DNA of 64,000 nt from Bacteroidota bacterium (GTDB lineage: Bacteria > Bacteroidota > Bacteroidia > Chitinophagales > Chitinophagaceae). The translations under genes and the position numbers were made by a program. This document shows positions 17,265 to 26,400 of the stretch, piece by piece. Below the pieces are notes generated by a model, which saw only the letters and a program-made list of their open reading frames with translations, was not told where the DNA came from and did no database searches. Every line of letters starts with the position of its first letter. Position 1 is the stretch's first letter. The stretch spans positions 1 to 64,000 of the forward strand of contig JAFAEM010000017.1 of NCBI GenBank assembly GCA_023424015.1, written 5' to 3'.

Positions 17265-18490
17265 AAAAGATCCGAGCGCTCTGAAAACTGCCCCTCCTCC
17301 ACCACCTGGTCGGGCTTTTTCTTATAGAAAATCATTCCCAGGGTCATGATGATGCTGGTGGTAAGTATTATATAAAACAGGATGCCATCGTCGAAGGAAT
17401 TCAGCTTCAGGTGATCCGGGATCTTATAAAATAAGACGATGGTGATCAGCCCGCGTGGAATAAAAAACGACTCCGGAAACAGGTTGGTTTTTACAAAAAA
17501 TCGCAGGTAAAGGATCCGGATGACAAAGAGAGCGAGTACGATCAGGCTGCCCACCATGACCACCTCGGACTGGGACAGGAAGTTGAGCGAAATGGAAAAC
17601 CCGAATAGCAGGAAGAAAAATGTCCGTATCAGGAAAGAGGTCTCAGCCGTTACCGAATGCAATAAATGCCGCAGGGCTTCCACCTGCTCATGGGGGAAAT
17701 AATTTAATAGCTTTTTCCATTTCAATTTTTCCCAGTTATTGATCAGTAATCCAAATGCCAGGATGATCAGCAAAGAAGGAAGGTGAAATATCTTACCGCC
17801 CGCATAGATCAGTATCAACAAAGAAAAGATCAGGAAAAATTTAATATTGAGACGGGTCTTGGCCAGGATGATCAATAGCAGGAATGAAAGCAAAAGTGAA
17901 AGAACGATGGACAAACCAATATTAACACCGAACATCCCGATGGATTTCCACTTCATCACATCACCTGCGATGAAATAATTGAAAACAATGATCCCAATGA
18001 TATCTGAAAACGAAGCTTCATAAACCAAAAACTCTTTTTTCTGAGCAGTCAGTGGATGGATACTCGGTATAACGATAGAGCTGCTCATGATCGATAATGG
18101 GATAGCATATACGATACACTTATTGAATGGCTCCTGCAGCCAGTAATTGAGAATAATACTTAGCAGCACCGTGGAAATGACAAAAATGAACAAGGCCGAG
18201 AAAAAAGAGTCCCGGATCAGCTTTACTTTGTCCCTGCCCAATTTAAGGTCGAGCCCGGCTTCCAGCACGATCATGATCAGACCTACCACCCCGAGTGATT
18301 CGATCAGTTTAGCTGAAAATGAAATTTCAAATTGGTTGAAGTCGGCCAGTGCCCTGAAACCGATACCTGCAAACAACAGTAGCAGCACCGATGGAATGCG
18401 GACATACTGACTGGCGATAGAGAATAAATAAGACAGGACAATCAGCGTACAGATGACGATGAGTATCTCCTCCGTATTCATGACTTGCAT
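17261..18490 (-). CDS. Cation/proton antiporter (CPA family)
   Basis: The 409-residue integral membrane protein has about 12 hydrophobic segments and the CPA1/CPA2 pattern, including VLEAGLDLKL near residue 78, the SMSSSIVIPS segment near 133 and a long C-terminal membrane bundle (IPRGLITIVLFY). It would exchange Na+ or K+ for protons across the inner membrane. No TrkA-type regulatory domain follows; the tail is short and charged. An in-frame ATG at 18481 is an alternative start. It lies 21 bp after hutI in the same direction and is probably co-transcribed with it. Its last codons and stop fall in a heptamer array. Confidence 0.85.
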   Translation of the reverse strand: MQVMNTEEILIVICTLIVLSYLFSIASQYVRIPSVLLLLFAGIGFRALADFNQFEISFSAKLIESLGVVGLIMIVLEAGLDLKLGRDKVKLIRDSFFSALFIFVISTVLLSIILNYWLQEPFNKCIVYAIPLSIMSSSIVIPSIHPLTAQKKEFLVYEASFSDIIGIIVFNYFIAGDVMKWKSIGMFGVNIGLSIVLSLLLSFLLLIILAKTRLNIKFFLIFSLLILIYAGGKIFHLPSLLIILAFGLLINNWEKLKWKKLLNYFPHEQVEALRHLLHSVTAETSFLIRTFFFLLFGFSISLNFLSQSEVVMVGSLIVLALFVIRILYLRFFVKTNLFPESFFIPRGLITIVLFYKIPDHLKLNSFDDGILFYIILTTSIIMTLGMIFYKKKPDQVVEEGQFSERSDLL

Positions 18491-18511
18491 CGGGTGAAAT
18501 TAAGAAAATAT

Positions 18512-19753
18512 CTACACCCATTCACCCTTTATCATAACCCGGTCTACCAGGTTGCTGCCAAAAGAATAAGGAAGATAGGCCAGTGAAGGAATTTGCCTGG
18601 TAAGGATCAGGTTTGCCTTTTTTCCTATCGTAATACTACCTGCCTGGTCCTGTATTTCCATAGCATAGGCACCATTGATGGTTGCAGCGTTGATCGCTTC
18701 TTCGGGAAGCATCCGCATCTGGATACAACTCATGGCGACGACGAGGTTCATATTACCACTGGGTGATGACCCCGGGTTGAAATCCGTTGCCAGGGCAATG
18801 GCAGCGCCTGCGTCGATCAACTGCCTGGCAGGCTGAAAAGGCATCCGTAAAAAGAATGCGGCTGTTGGCAACAATGTGCCAATTGACGAAGATCCCGCCA
18901 GGTCCCTGATATCCTGTTCTGTCATAGTTTCAAGGTGATCGAGCGATACAGCATTTTGCGCGATACCGGTCTGAAGGCCGCCAATACTGTTGAGTTGGTT
19001 CACATGAAGCTTTGGTTTCAAACCAAATTCCATCCCGGCACGGCAAATGGTTTCTGTTTCAGCCGGTGAGAAAAAACCGGTCTCACAAAAAACATCAATA
19101 TAATCCGCGAGCTTTTCCCGTGCTATCACCGGAAGCATCTCATTGATGATACTGTCAATATAAGGCTGATGATTTTCTTTGAATGCGGCCGGGTAGGTAT
19201 GAGCGCCTAAAAATGTTGATTTGATCAAGACCCCTGATCTTTCTTTAAGCCTTTTGATCACACGCAGCATTTTTAGCTCACCCTCCACAGAAAGCCCGTA
19301 GCCACTTTTTATTTCAACGGCGCCGGTACCCAGCTTTTGTATTTCCAAGAGACGATCCCAGGCCAGCCTGAACAATTCATCCTCGGATGTGTCATTTAAC
19401 TTTTTTGCTGAATTAAGAATACCTCCACCCCGGGCAGCAATTTCAGCGTAGCTCAATCCCCTGATCTTATCGATGAATTCGCTTTCCCGGCTTGAAGCGA
19501 ACACGAGATGTGTGTGAGAGTCGCACCAGGCAGGTAAAACCAACTGGCCAGTGGCGTCGTAGACATTTGTAAAACCAGATGCCGGTGCACCAGGCGTATC
19601 CATTTTCCCGAATGCAGCAATCTCGTCGTCCTCAACAATCAAAAATGCATTTTCAATACAGGGCAGATCCGCGAGTTCAGCGCCACGCAAAACCTTTTGC
19701 TGATCCCTGGTATTGACAAGCAGTTTAATATTCGTAATAAGTTGCGCGCCCAT
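18512..19753 (-). CDS. hutI: Imidazolonepropionase
   Basis: The 413-residue amidohydrolase carries the metal-binding CDSHTHL motif (His80, His82), the substrate-site segment KSGYGLS, the GAHTYP motif of this family and the late metal ligand in ATDFNPGSSP. It opens the imidazolone ring to give N-formimidoyl-glutamate, the substrate of the hutG product encoded at 15148-16203. Length and motif order are normal for HutI. It lies 23 bp after the small gene at 19777-20247 and 21 bp before the antiporter gene, all on the minus strand, which suggests a three-gene operon. Confidence 0.92.
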   Translation of the reverse strand: MGAQLITNIKLLVNTRDQQKVLRGAELADLPCIENAFLIVEDDEIAAFGKMDTPGAPASGFTNVYDATGQLVLPAWCDSHTHLVFASSRESEFIDKIRGLSYAEIAARGGGILNSAKKLNDTSEDELFRLAWDRLLEIQKLGTGAVEIKSGYGLSVEGELKMLRVIKRLKERSGVLIKSTFLGAHTYPAAFKENHQPYIDSIINEMLPVIAREKLADYIDVFCETGFFSPAETETICRAGMEFGLKPKLHVNQLNSIGGLQTGIAQNAVSLDHLETMTEQDIRDLAGSSSIGTLLPTAAFFLRMPFQPARQLIDAGAAIALATDFNPGSSPSGNMNLVVAMSCIQMRMLPEEAINAATINGAYAMEIQDQAGSITIGKKANLILTRQIPSLAYLPYSFGSNLVDRVMIKGEWV

Positions 19754-19776
19754 GAGCGAAAGTTAAGCGTATTTTA

Positions 19777-20247
19777 CTATTTTAACGACTCCAGTTCCTT
19801 ATAGTAGTCGTATTGCAGATCCTCATGCAGGGTTTCGAGCACCGCATTTATTTTCTTAAGTTGTCCCTGGTATATATTGTTGATCGCGGTATTAAAAAGT
19901 GAAATACCCGACTTGTAAAGGCTGCTGCAAAAATAAAGTCGAAGTTCCACCTCGGTTTGTTTGACATTACTATACCGGCAGTATTTGTTTATCACCCGAA
20001 TGATCTTTCGAAGCGTTTTTTTCGCAAAATAAAGGTGTGACTGGTTGATGGAAGCAAACAATTCATCTATTTCGGCCTTAATGCTATTCACAAAAGCCTC
20101 TTCATCATGTGCTTCAAAAAGCAGGTAAGTAAGCAACTCCTTATTTTCCTTCTTGAACCTGGCCAGGCGGAGACAAAGTTCCGTTACAGCTGCTGGCTTC
20201 AGGGATGCGAGTTCCTGTTTTATCTCATGAACGGATGCGGTTTTCAT
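19777..20247 (-). CDS. Conserved-looking small helical protein of unknown function
   Basis: From ATG 20247 the product has 156 residues (MKTASVHEIKQELASL). A longer in-frame start at 20316 exists, but it would translate the heptamer array at 20269-20310 into repeated SSQLAA/HSSQLAA, so I reject it. The protein is almost all helix and rich in K, E and L, with no signal peptide or known domain. It is first in the likely operon with hutI and the antiporter gene. Its function is unknown. Confidence 0.75.
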   Translation of the reverse strand: MKTASVHEIKQELASLKPAAVTELCLRLARFKKENKELLTYLLFEAHDEEAFVNSIKAEIDELFASINQSHLYFAKKTLRKIIRVINKYCRYSNVKQTEVELRLYFCSSLYKSGISLFNTAINNIYQGQLKKINAVLETLHEDLQYDYYKELESLK

Positions 20248-20268
20248 AAAAGCGAAGATATTCCTTTT

Positions 20269-20310
20269 AGCTGCGAGCTGCGAGCTGTGAGCTGCGAGCT
20301 GTGAGCTGCG
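20269..20310 (+). repeat. Heptamer array (AGCTGCG type)
   Basis: Six consecutive units (AGCTGCG, AGCTGCG, AGCTGTG, AGCTGCG, AGCTGTG, AGCTGCG) lie between divergent genes. They begin about 20 bp upstream of the minus-strand start at 20247 and end about 100 bp before the GAPDH-like gene. Confidence 0.9.
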
Positions 20311-20407
20311 AGCCACCCTACTACCTGATACGGTTGTTTAATTTATAACTGATATAGCCGGGCAATGGCTTTCTTTATGATATTTGCACAAAAAAATTGC
20401 GAGGAAG

Positions 20408-21400
20408 ATGAAGGTAGCTATTAATGGAATGGGTCGGATCGGGCGGCTTTTATTCAGGAAATTGATCCACCAACCCGGTATTGACCTGGTAGCGATCAAT
20501 GACATCATGCCAACCGACAATCTCTTGTACCTATTAAAGTACGATTCGGTCTATGGCACTTTCGATAAAGAACTGCGACTGGAAGGGCAACAGCTTTTCG
20601 TTGATGGAAAAAAACTCTCCGCTTTACAACTCGATCATCCCACCCTGCTTCCATGGAAACAACTGGAGGTGGATGTGGTCCTTGAATGCACGGGCCAGTT
20701 TTCCAGCAAGACTTCTGCGAGCGAACATCTGAGGTCCGGCGCCAGGAAAGTGCTTTTATCGACAACCGGTTCGGATGATATTCCGCTCATGATCTACGGC
20801 TTCAATCAAAATGGCCTTGCTGAGAAAACGGATATTGTGTCACCCGGCGGCTGTATGACCAACTGCTCGATACATATATTATACCTGCTTCAATCTATCG
20901 GCATCAGGTCAGCGCAGGTCAATATCCTGCATTCTTATACCTCGCGGCAGGAACTGGTGGATGCACCACACCGCAATTTCCGCCGGGGCCGAGCCGCAGC
21001 CGAATCCATCATTCCCGTAGAGATCGACCTGCACCAATCGCTGGAAAGACTGATGCCTGGCATCAGGGGCAGGATCGCCACCGTCTCCACCCGCGTCCCG
21101 GTCGCAAACGGCGCGATGGCTGATTTTTCGGTGGTAATGAGCAGTGAAGTTTCAGCGGCGCAGGTCAATACTATTTTTAGAAAGGCAGCACAAAACGAGT
21201 ACAAGGGCATCCTGGAATATACGGAAGACCCGCTCGTATCTCTCGACATAAAGGGTAACACCCATTCCTGTATCATCGATGGCACACTCACATCCGTGGT
21301 GGGCGATCATGTGAAACTGATCGCATGGTTCGATAACGAATATGGGTTTACAAGCCGAATGGTTGACTGGTTGCTTTACTGGAAAAAACTATTTAGCTGA
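20408..21400 (+). CDS. Divergent glyceraldehyde-3-phosphate dehydrogenase family protein
   Basis: From ATG 20408 the product has 330 residues. The upstream ATG at 20384 adds eight residues before the Rossmann motif NGMGRIGR and is less likely. The catalytic Cys149 (GGCMTNC) and His175 (LHSYTSRQ) are kept, as is the NAD-contact ND at 31-32. The surroundings are unusual: SPGGCMTNC replaces the usual SNASCTTNC, and the phosphate-site TGAAKA is replaced by EIDLHQ. It may therefore use another phosphorylated aldehyde, or be a minor GAPDH paralogue. A hexamer repeat array follows its stop directly. Confidence 0.75.
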   Translation: MKVAINGMGRIGRLLFRKLIHQPGIDLVAINDIMPTDNLLYLLKYDSVYGTFDKELRLEGQQLFVDGKKLSALQLDHPTLLPWKQLEVDVVLECTGQFSSKTSASEHLRSGARKVLLSTTGSDDIPLMIYGFNQNGLAEKTDIVSPGGCMTNCSIHILYLLQSIGIRSAQVNILHSYTSRQELVDAPHRNFRRGRAAAESIIPVEIDLHQSLERLMPGIRGRIATVSTRVPVANGAMADFSVVMSSEVSAAQVNTIFRKAAQNEYKGILEYTEDPLVSLDIKGNTHSCIIDGTLTSVVGDHVKLIAWFDNEYGFTSRMVDWLLYWKKLFS

Positions 21401-21402
21401 GG

Positions 21403-21474
21403 CAACCTCAACCTCAACCTCAACCTCAATCTTAACCTTAATCTCAACCTCAACCTTAATCTTAACCCTCATCC
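21403..21474 (+). repeat. Hexamer array (CAACCT type)
   Basis: Twelve 6-bp units run in phase: four CAACCT, CAATCT, TAACCT, TAATCT, two CAACCT, TAATCT, TAACCC and a diverged last one. The array fills nearly the whole gap between the GAPDH-like stop (21400) and the helicase start (21490). Confidence 0.9.
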
Positions 21475-21489
21475 CGTACTTTTGCCTCC

Positions 21490-22818
21490 ATGAAGAACAC
21501 TTCTGAATGGATAGCCGGCATCATCTCACGACTGGATATTGAATCGCTGAATGAAATGCAATCGGCGTTTATTGATGCCAGCGAAAAACACGATAACCTG
21601 GTACTGCTTTCTGCTACCGGAACGGGTAAAACGCTGGCCTTCCTGCTCCCCATAGTTGCGAAACTCGACCCCAGGAACAAAAAGACGCAGGCTATCATTA
21701 TTGTTCCTTCGAGGGAACTCGCTTTACAGATTGAGAAAGTTTTCAAATCACTCGGAACTAATTTTAAAGTTACCTGCTGTTATGGTGGGCATAAACGGGA
21801 AATTGAGGAAAACAACCTTGTTCAACCCCCTGCCCTGCTAATTGGCACGCCAGGCAGACTGGCCGATCATATCCGCCGGAATAATATCACGGTCGATACC
21901 ATCACAACCCTGGTGCTTGATGAATTTGACAAATCACTGGAAGCTGGCTTTGAAGAAGAAGTTTCATTTATCGTTGGTTCATTACCGGCGATCAATAAAA
22001 GATATCTAACCTCAGCAACCGAAGCAGTTGCCATACCGGATTTTATTGGTTTGAAAGACCCTGCCAGGCTGAGTTTTCTTGAAACCGGCAGCGAGCTGCC
22101 AGAGCAGTTGGCGATCAGGATTGTTGAAAGCCCGGATAAAGACAAACTGGAAACACTGTTCAGGCTGATCTGTCATTTGGGAAATCGTTCCACCGTAGTC
22201 TTTTGCAATCATCGTGAATCTGTGGAACGAACCAGCGCCTTCTTAAAAGAAAAAGGCATCATCAATGTATTTTATCATGGCGCGATGGAACAGCATGAAC
22301 GAGACAGTGCGTTGTTTAAATTCAGAAGCGGCACCTCCAATATATTGGTAACAACCGACCTGGCGGCCCGCGGACTGGATATTCCCAATATCAGGTATAT
22401 CGTTCATTATCATCTGCCGCATACGGAAGATATTTTTACTCACCGCAATGGTCGCACCGCGCGTATGGATGCCAGCGGTACTGCCATTCTGATCTTGTCT
22501 CCAGCAGAAGAAAAGCCGGCCTATATTCCTGAAGAAGTGGAAGAGATAAAATTACCCGAAGAGCTGGCGCTGCCTGAAAAACCTAAATGGTCTACCCTCT
22601 TCATCGCTGCCGGCAAAAAAGACAAGGTCAATAAAATTGATATTGTTGGCTTCCTGGGAAATAAAGCAAAATTAAAAAAAGAAGATATTGGCCTGATAGA
22701 CGTGAAAGACTTTTCCTCTTTTGTTGCGATCAGGAAAAATAAGATGGGTGAAACCCTTAGGTTGATAAAAGATCAGAAGATTAAAAACAAAAAAGTGCGA
22801 ATGGATATTGCAAAATGA
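21490..22818 (+). CDS. DEAD-box RNA helicase, DbpA-like
   Basis: The 442-residue protein has the full helicase motif set: SATGTGKT (41-48), PSRELA (about 73), GTPGR (119-123), DEFD in place of DEAD (144-147), SAT (174-176), and HRNGRTAR (318-325). The C-terminal 70 residues (VGFLGNKAKLKKEDIGLIDVKDF) match the DbpA RNA-binding domain. Such proteins remodel 23S rRNA during large-subunit assembly in the cytoplasm. The DEFD variant of motif II is found in some DEAD-box subfamilies and keeps the acidic pair. It sits directly after a hexamer array that may contain its leader. Confidence 0.88.
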   Translation: MKNTSEWIAGIISRLDIESLNEMQSAFIDASEKHDNLVLLSATGTGKTLAFLLPIVAKLDPRNKKTQAIIIVPSRELALQIEKVFKSLGTNFKVTCCYGGHKREIEENNLVQPPALLIGTPGRLADHIRRNNITVDTITTLVLDEFDKSLEAGFEEEVSFIVGSLPAINKRYLTSATEAVAIPDFIGLKDPARLSFLETGSELPEQLAIRIVESPDKDKLETLFRLICHLGNRSTVVFCNHRESVERTSAFLKEKGIINVFYHGAMEQHERDSALFKFRSGTSNILVTTDLAARGLDIPNIRYIVHYHLPHTEDIFTHRNGRTARMDASGTAILILSPAEEKPAYIPEEVEEIKLPEELALPEKPKWSTLFIAAGKKDKVNKIDIVGFLGNKAKLKKEDIGLIDVKDFSSFVAIRKNKMGETLRLIKDQKIKNKKVRMDIAK

Positions 22819-23467
22819 TTTAATCCTCTGCGATTTAAAATCTTAGCACTTTTAATGAGAATAAATATTTCGTTACTGAGTCTAGCGTGTATTGAGTAAT
22901 TGTTTCTACAATGAATTTCCATAACGTAACCGATGTTCCCCGATAAGGCTCTCCAGGTGTAATTATTTTCCCGTTTCGAGTATCAAATCAACCGAGATCG
23001 CTAAAAAATTTTTCGCCCCACAGGTTCAATACACATTATGCCGAACATTGCGATTCTAGCAGGTGAAATGTATTCGATCGATATTGTGCCCGTCAAACTA
23101 AAAAAACATCATTGCCCTTTAAATTACCTGAAGCCGTATTTTATAAAATAAAAAAACTCAGTTTTGAGCTGAAACCCTTTATAGTAAAGGGTTTCAGCTC
23201 ATATAGTTTTTAATTCATCTCTTCTGCCATTTTTTTTCACACGACACTTCCAATCACTGTTGCAGATTGAGTACATCACATGAAATTAATATCAACTGAT
23301 CCGCTTTTTTACCTGATACTGCTGATTGAAACGCAGGTTTCTTTTCATTCTTTTTACTTGCTCATTCATAACCTGTCATCAACAAAATGATACATATATA
23401 AGTTATTGGCATGCCATGTGTCTAACTAAATGTTATTGATAAGGTTACTGATTCAAATAAATATTAT
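22819..23467. other. Gene-free interval with a terminator-like hairpin
   Basis: About 650 bases have no plausible gene. The AT-rich DNA contains a long perfect hairpin at 23166-23200 and a 10-bp palindrome TGGCATGCCA at 23407-23416, about 50 bp before the large secreted gene. Nothing else is recognised. Confidence 0.6.
23165..23201. terminator. Bidirectional terminator-like hairpin
   Basis: A 17-bp stem (TGAGCTGAAACCCTTTA paired with its complement) closes over a 3-base TAG loop. A-rich sequence lies on the left and TTTTT soon after on the right, so it could stop transcription from either side. It is 350 bp after the helicase gene. Confidence 0.7.
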
Positions 23468-26400
23468 ATGAAAAAACCTCTACACCCGTATCAGGCTGGC
23501 CATGCCATATCAGCCCGGTTGCAAATGCAAGCTCTCTCGTTGATCTTCTTCTCTTTTTTGATTTTCTCAAATGCACATGCGCAAAACCTGCCTCCTGGTT
23601 TTAGCCAGGTGATGGTGGCAAATGGTATCAGCAACCCAACCGTCATGGCCTTTGCGCCCGATGGTCGGATCTTTGTGGCCCAGCAAACTGGCCAGGTGCG
23701 GGTTATTAAGAATGGTGCGTTGTTATCACAACCTTTTGTGAGTCTCTCGGTCCACTCCTCCGGAGAAAGAGGACTTTTGGGTATCGCGTTTGATCCAAAC
23801 TTCAATAGCAACAGGTATGTTTATTTATATTATACCATTTCATCAGGTGCGTATAATCGTATCAGTCGCTTTACAGCAAATGGTGATGTAGCTGTTTCCG
23901 GTAGCGAACAGGTTATCTTGAATCTCGATCCCCTGAGCGGTGCCACCAATCATAATGGAGGTAATATGCAATTTGGTCCCGATGGAAAGCTCTATGTTGG
24001 TATCGGTGAAAATGCAGACGCGGCACTGGCGCAAACGATGGACACTTATCATGGAAAACTATTACGCATCAATGCCGACGGTAGTGTGCCGCCAGGTAAT
24101 CCCTTCACCAGTGGCAGCAACCAGCGACAAAGGATATGGGCATATGGACTTAGAAACCCATATACCATAGCTTTTCAACCTGGCACGGGCAAACTGTTTG
24201 TGAATGATGTGGGCGGTAATACCTGGGAGGAGATCAACGATGCCACTTCCGGCGGAAAGAATTTTGGATGGCCTTATGCGGAAGGTGGCAACAGCAATTA
24301 TAGCAACCCCGTTTATGCCTATGGCCATGGCTCATCGGTAGGAACAGGTTGCGCTATCACCGGCGGAACTTTTTTTAATCCTTCTGCCACCAATTACCCT
24401 TCAACCTATATCGGCAGATACTTTTACATGGATTTTTGTAACAACTGGATTGATATGCTAACAATAAGTGGCAGTTCGGTATCAAGATCAAATTTTGCGA
24501 GCAATATTGCCGGGAGTTCATTGTCGCTGGTAACCGGCACCGATGGAAATCTTTATTTTCTTTCAAGGAACAATAGTGCCGTTTATAAGATCGTGTACAA
24601 TGGAACCGGATCGGCGCCAGTTATCACCAACCAGCCACAAAGTATCACAGTTGCACAGGGCAATAATGCCAGTTTCTCGGTCAGCGCATCAGGAACTTCG
24701 TTAAGCTACCAATGGAGAAGAAATGGAAACAATATCAGTGGTGCGACCAGCGCTACCTATAATATTTCAAATGTCACCTCATCGCATGCGGGAACTTATT
24801 CCGTTGTGATCAGCAATACCAATGGATCTGTAACCAGCAGTAATGCAACACTCACCGTCACCTCGCCCAACCAGGCGCCTACCGCTTCGATCACTACACC
24901 AGCAACGGGTAGTACCTATTCAGGCGGGAATGTTATCAATTTCAGCGGAACAGCAACGGATCCTGAAAGTGGTACGCTTGGGTCATCGGCTTATCAATGG
25001 TATGTGCTATTTCACCATGATACACACAATCACCCCGGTCCTACGGTTACAGCAAATGGATCCAGTGGGTCATTTACTATACCTACCTCGGGTGAAACCG
25101 CAACCAATGTATTCTACCGTCTCTTCCTGGTCGTTACGGATCCACAGGGTGCAAAAGACACGACGTATCGCGACATCCTGCCACGCACGTCTACCATTAC
25201 TATTAACACAAATCCGCAAGGCCTTCGTGTAACCCTGGATGGGCAGCCCTACACTGCACCTTATACAGTTTCCAGCGTAGAAGGTGTGGTCAGGTCAATC
25301 GGTGTTTCCAGTCCACAAACTCTTAATGGTTCCTCCTACAACTTTAGCAACTGGTCGCATGGTGGTTCGCAAATACAAAATATAGCCACCCCGGTAAACA
25401 ATACTTCTTATACAGCCAACTTTACCGGGGCCACGGCGGCTCCTGTTATAACTGCGCACCCACAAAGTCTCAGCGTAGTGGCTGGCAACAGTGCAAACTT
25501 TAGCGTTACCGCCACCGGATCGGCCCCGTTGAGCTACCAATGGAGAAGGAATGGAACGAATATCAGTGGCGCGACTGGTTCATCTTACGGTATCAGTTCG
25601 GTAAGCACAACAAGTGCGGGCTCCTATTCCGTTGTAGTCAGCAATGCGGCAGGCTCTGTAACGAGTAATAATGCGACGCTCACTGTTACAAGCAGTGGTG
25701 GTAGCGGAACTGCTGTCTCGCTGTTTGGTTCCGGCGAATTGCCTTCAAGTCCACGCAGCAATGATGGCCAGGGTATTTCACTAGGAATGAAATTCCGTAC
25801 GACTCAAAATGGAGTTGTCAATGGCATTCGATACTATAAGGGACCAAACACGACCGGTACAAGAACCGGTTACCTATGGAGCAGCTCAGGCGCTATGCTT
25901 GCCTCTGTTACATTCTCCAATGAGACGGAATCGGGATGGCAGCAGGCTTTGTTCAGCAGTCCTGTACCGGTAACTGCCGGGCTTACCTATGTTGCCTCTT
26001 ATCATAGCCCTTCAGGATTCTTTGCGGCCACAGGATCTTATTTTAACTCTGCGAAAGTAAATGGACCGGTTCGTGGCCTGGCTAATGGTGAAGATGGCCC
26101 CAATGGTTTATACAGATATTCTGCCAGCCCTGTATTCCCCAATAATGGATATAATTCCAGCAACTATTGGGTCGATATTTTATTTACACCCGGCTCTGGT
26201 GCTGATATTACCGCGCCGGTGGTGACATCGATCTCACCCACCAACGGAACAACCGGTGTTTCCGTCAATCCAATTATCACGGCAAATTTCTCTGAAGCGA
26301 TCAATGCGTCCACTGTAAGCGCTTCTACGGTACAATTGAAAGCAGGTGCCGCTGTTATCCCCGCAACAATAACACTGTCAGCGTCGGGTATAACTATAAG

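Noticed and set aside
20248..20316. Longer start of the gene at 19777-20247
   Set aside because: It would translate the heptamer array into repeated SSQLAA-like residues.
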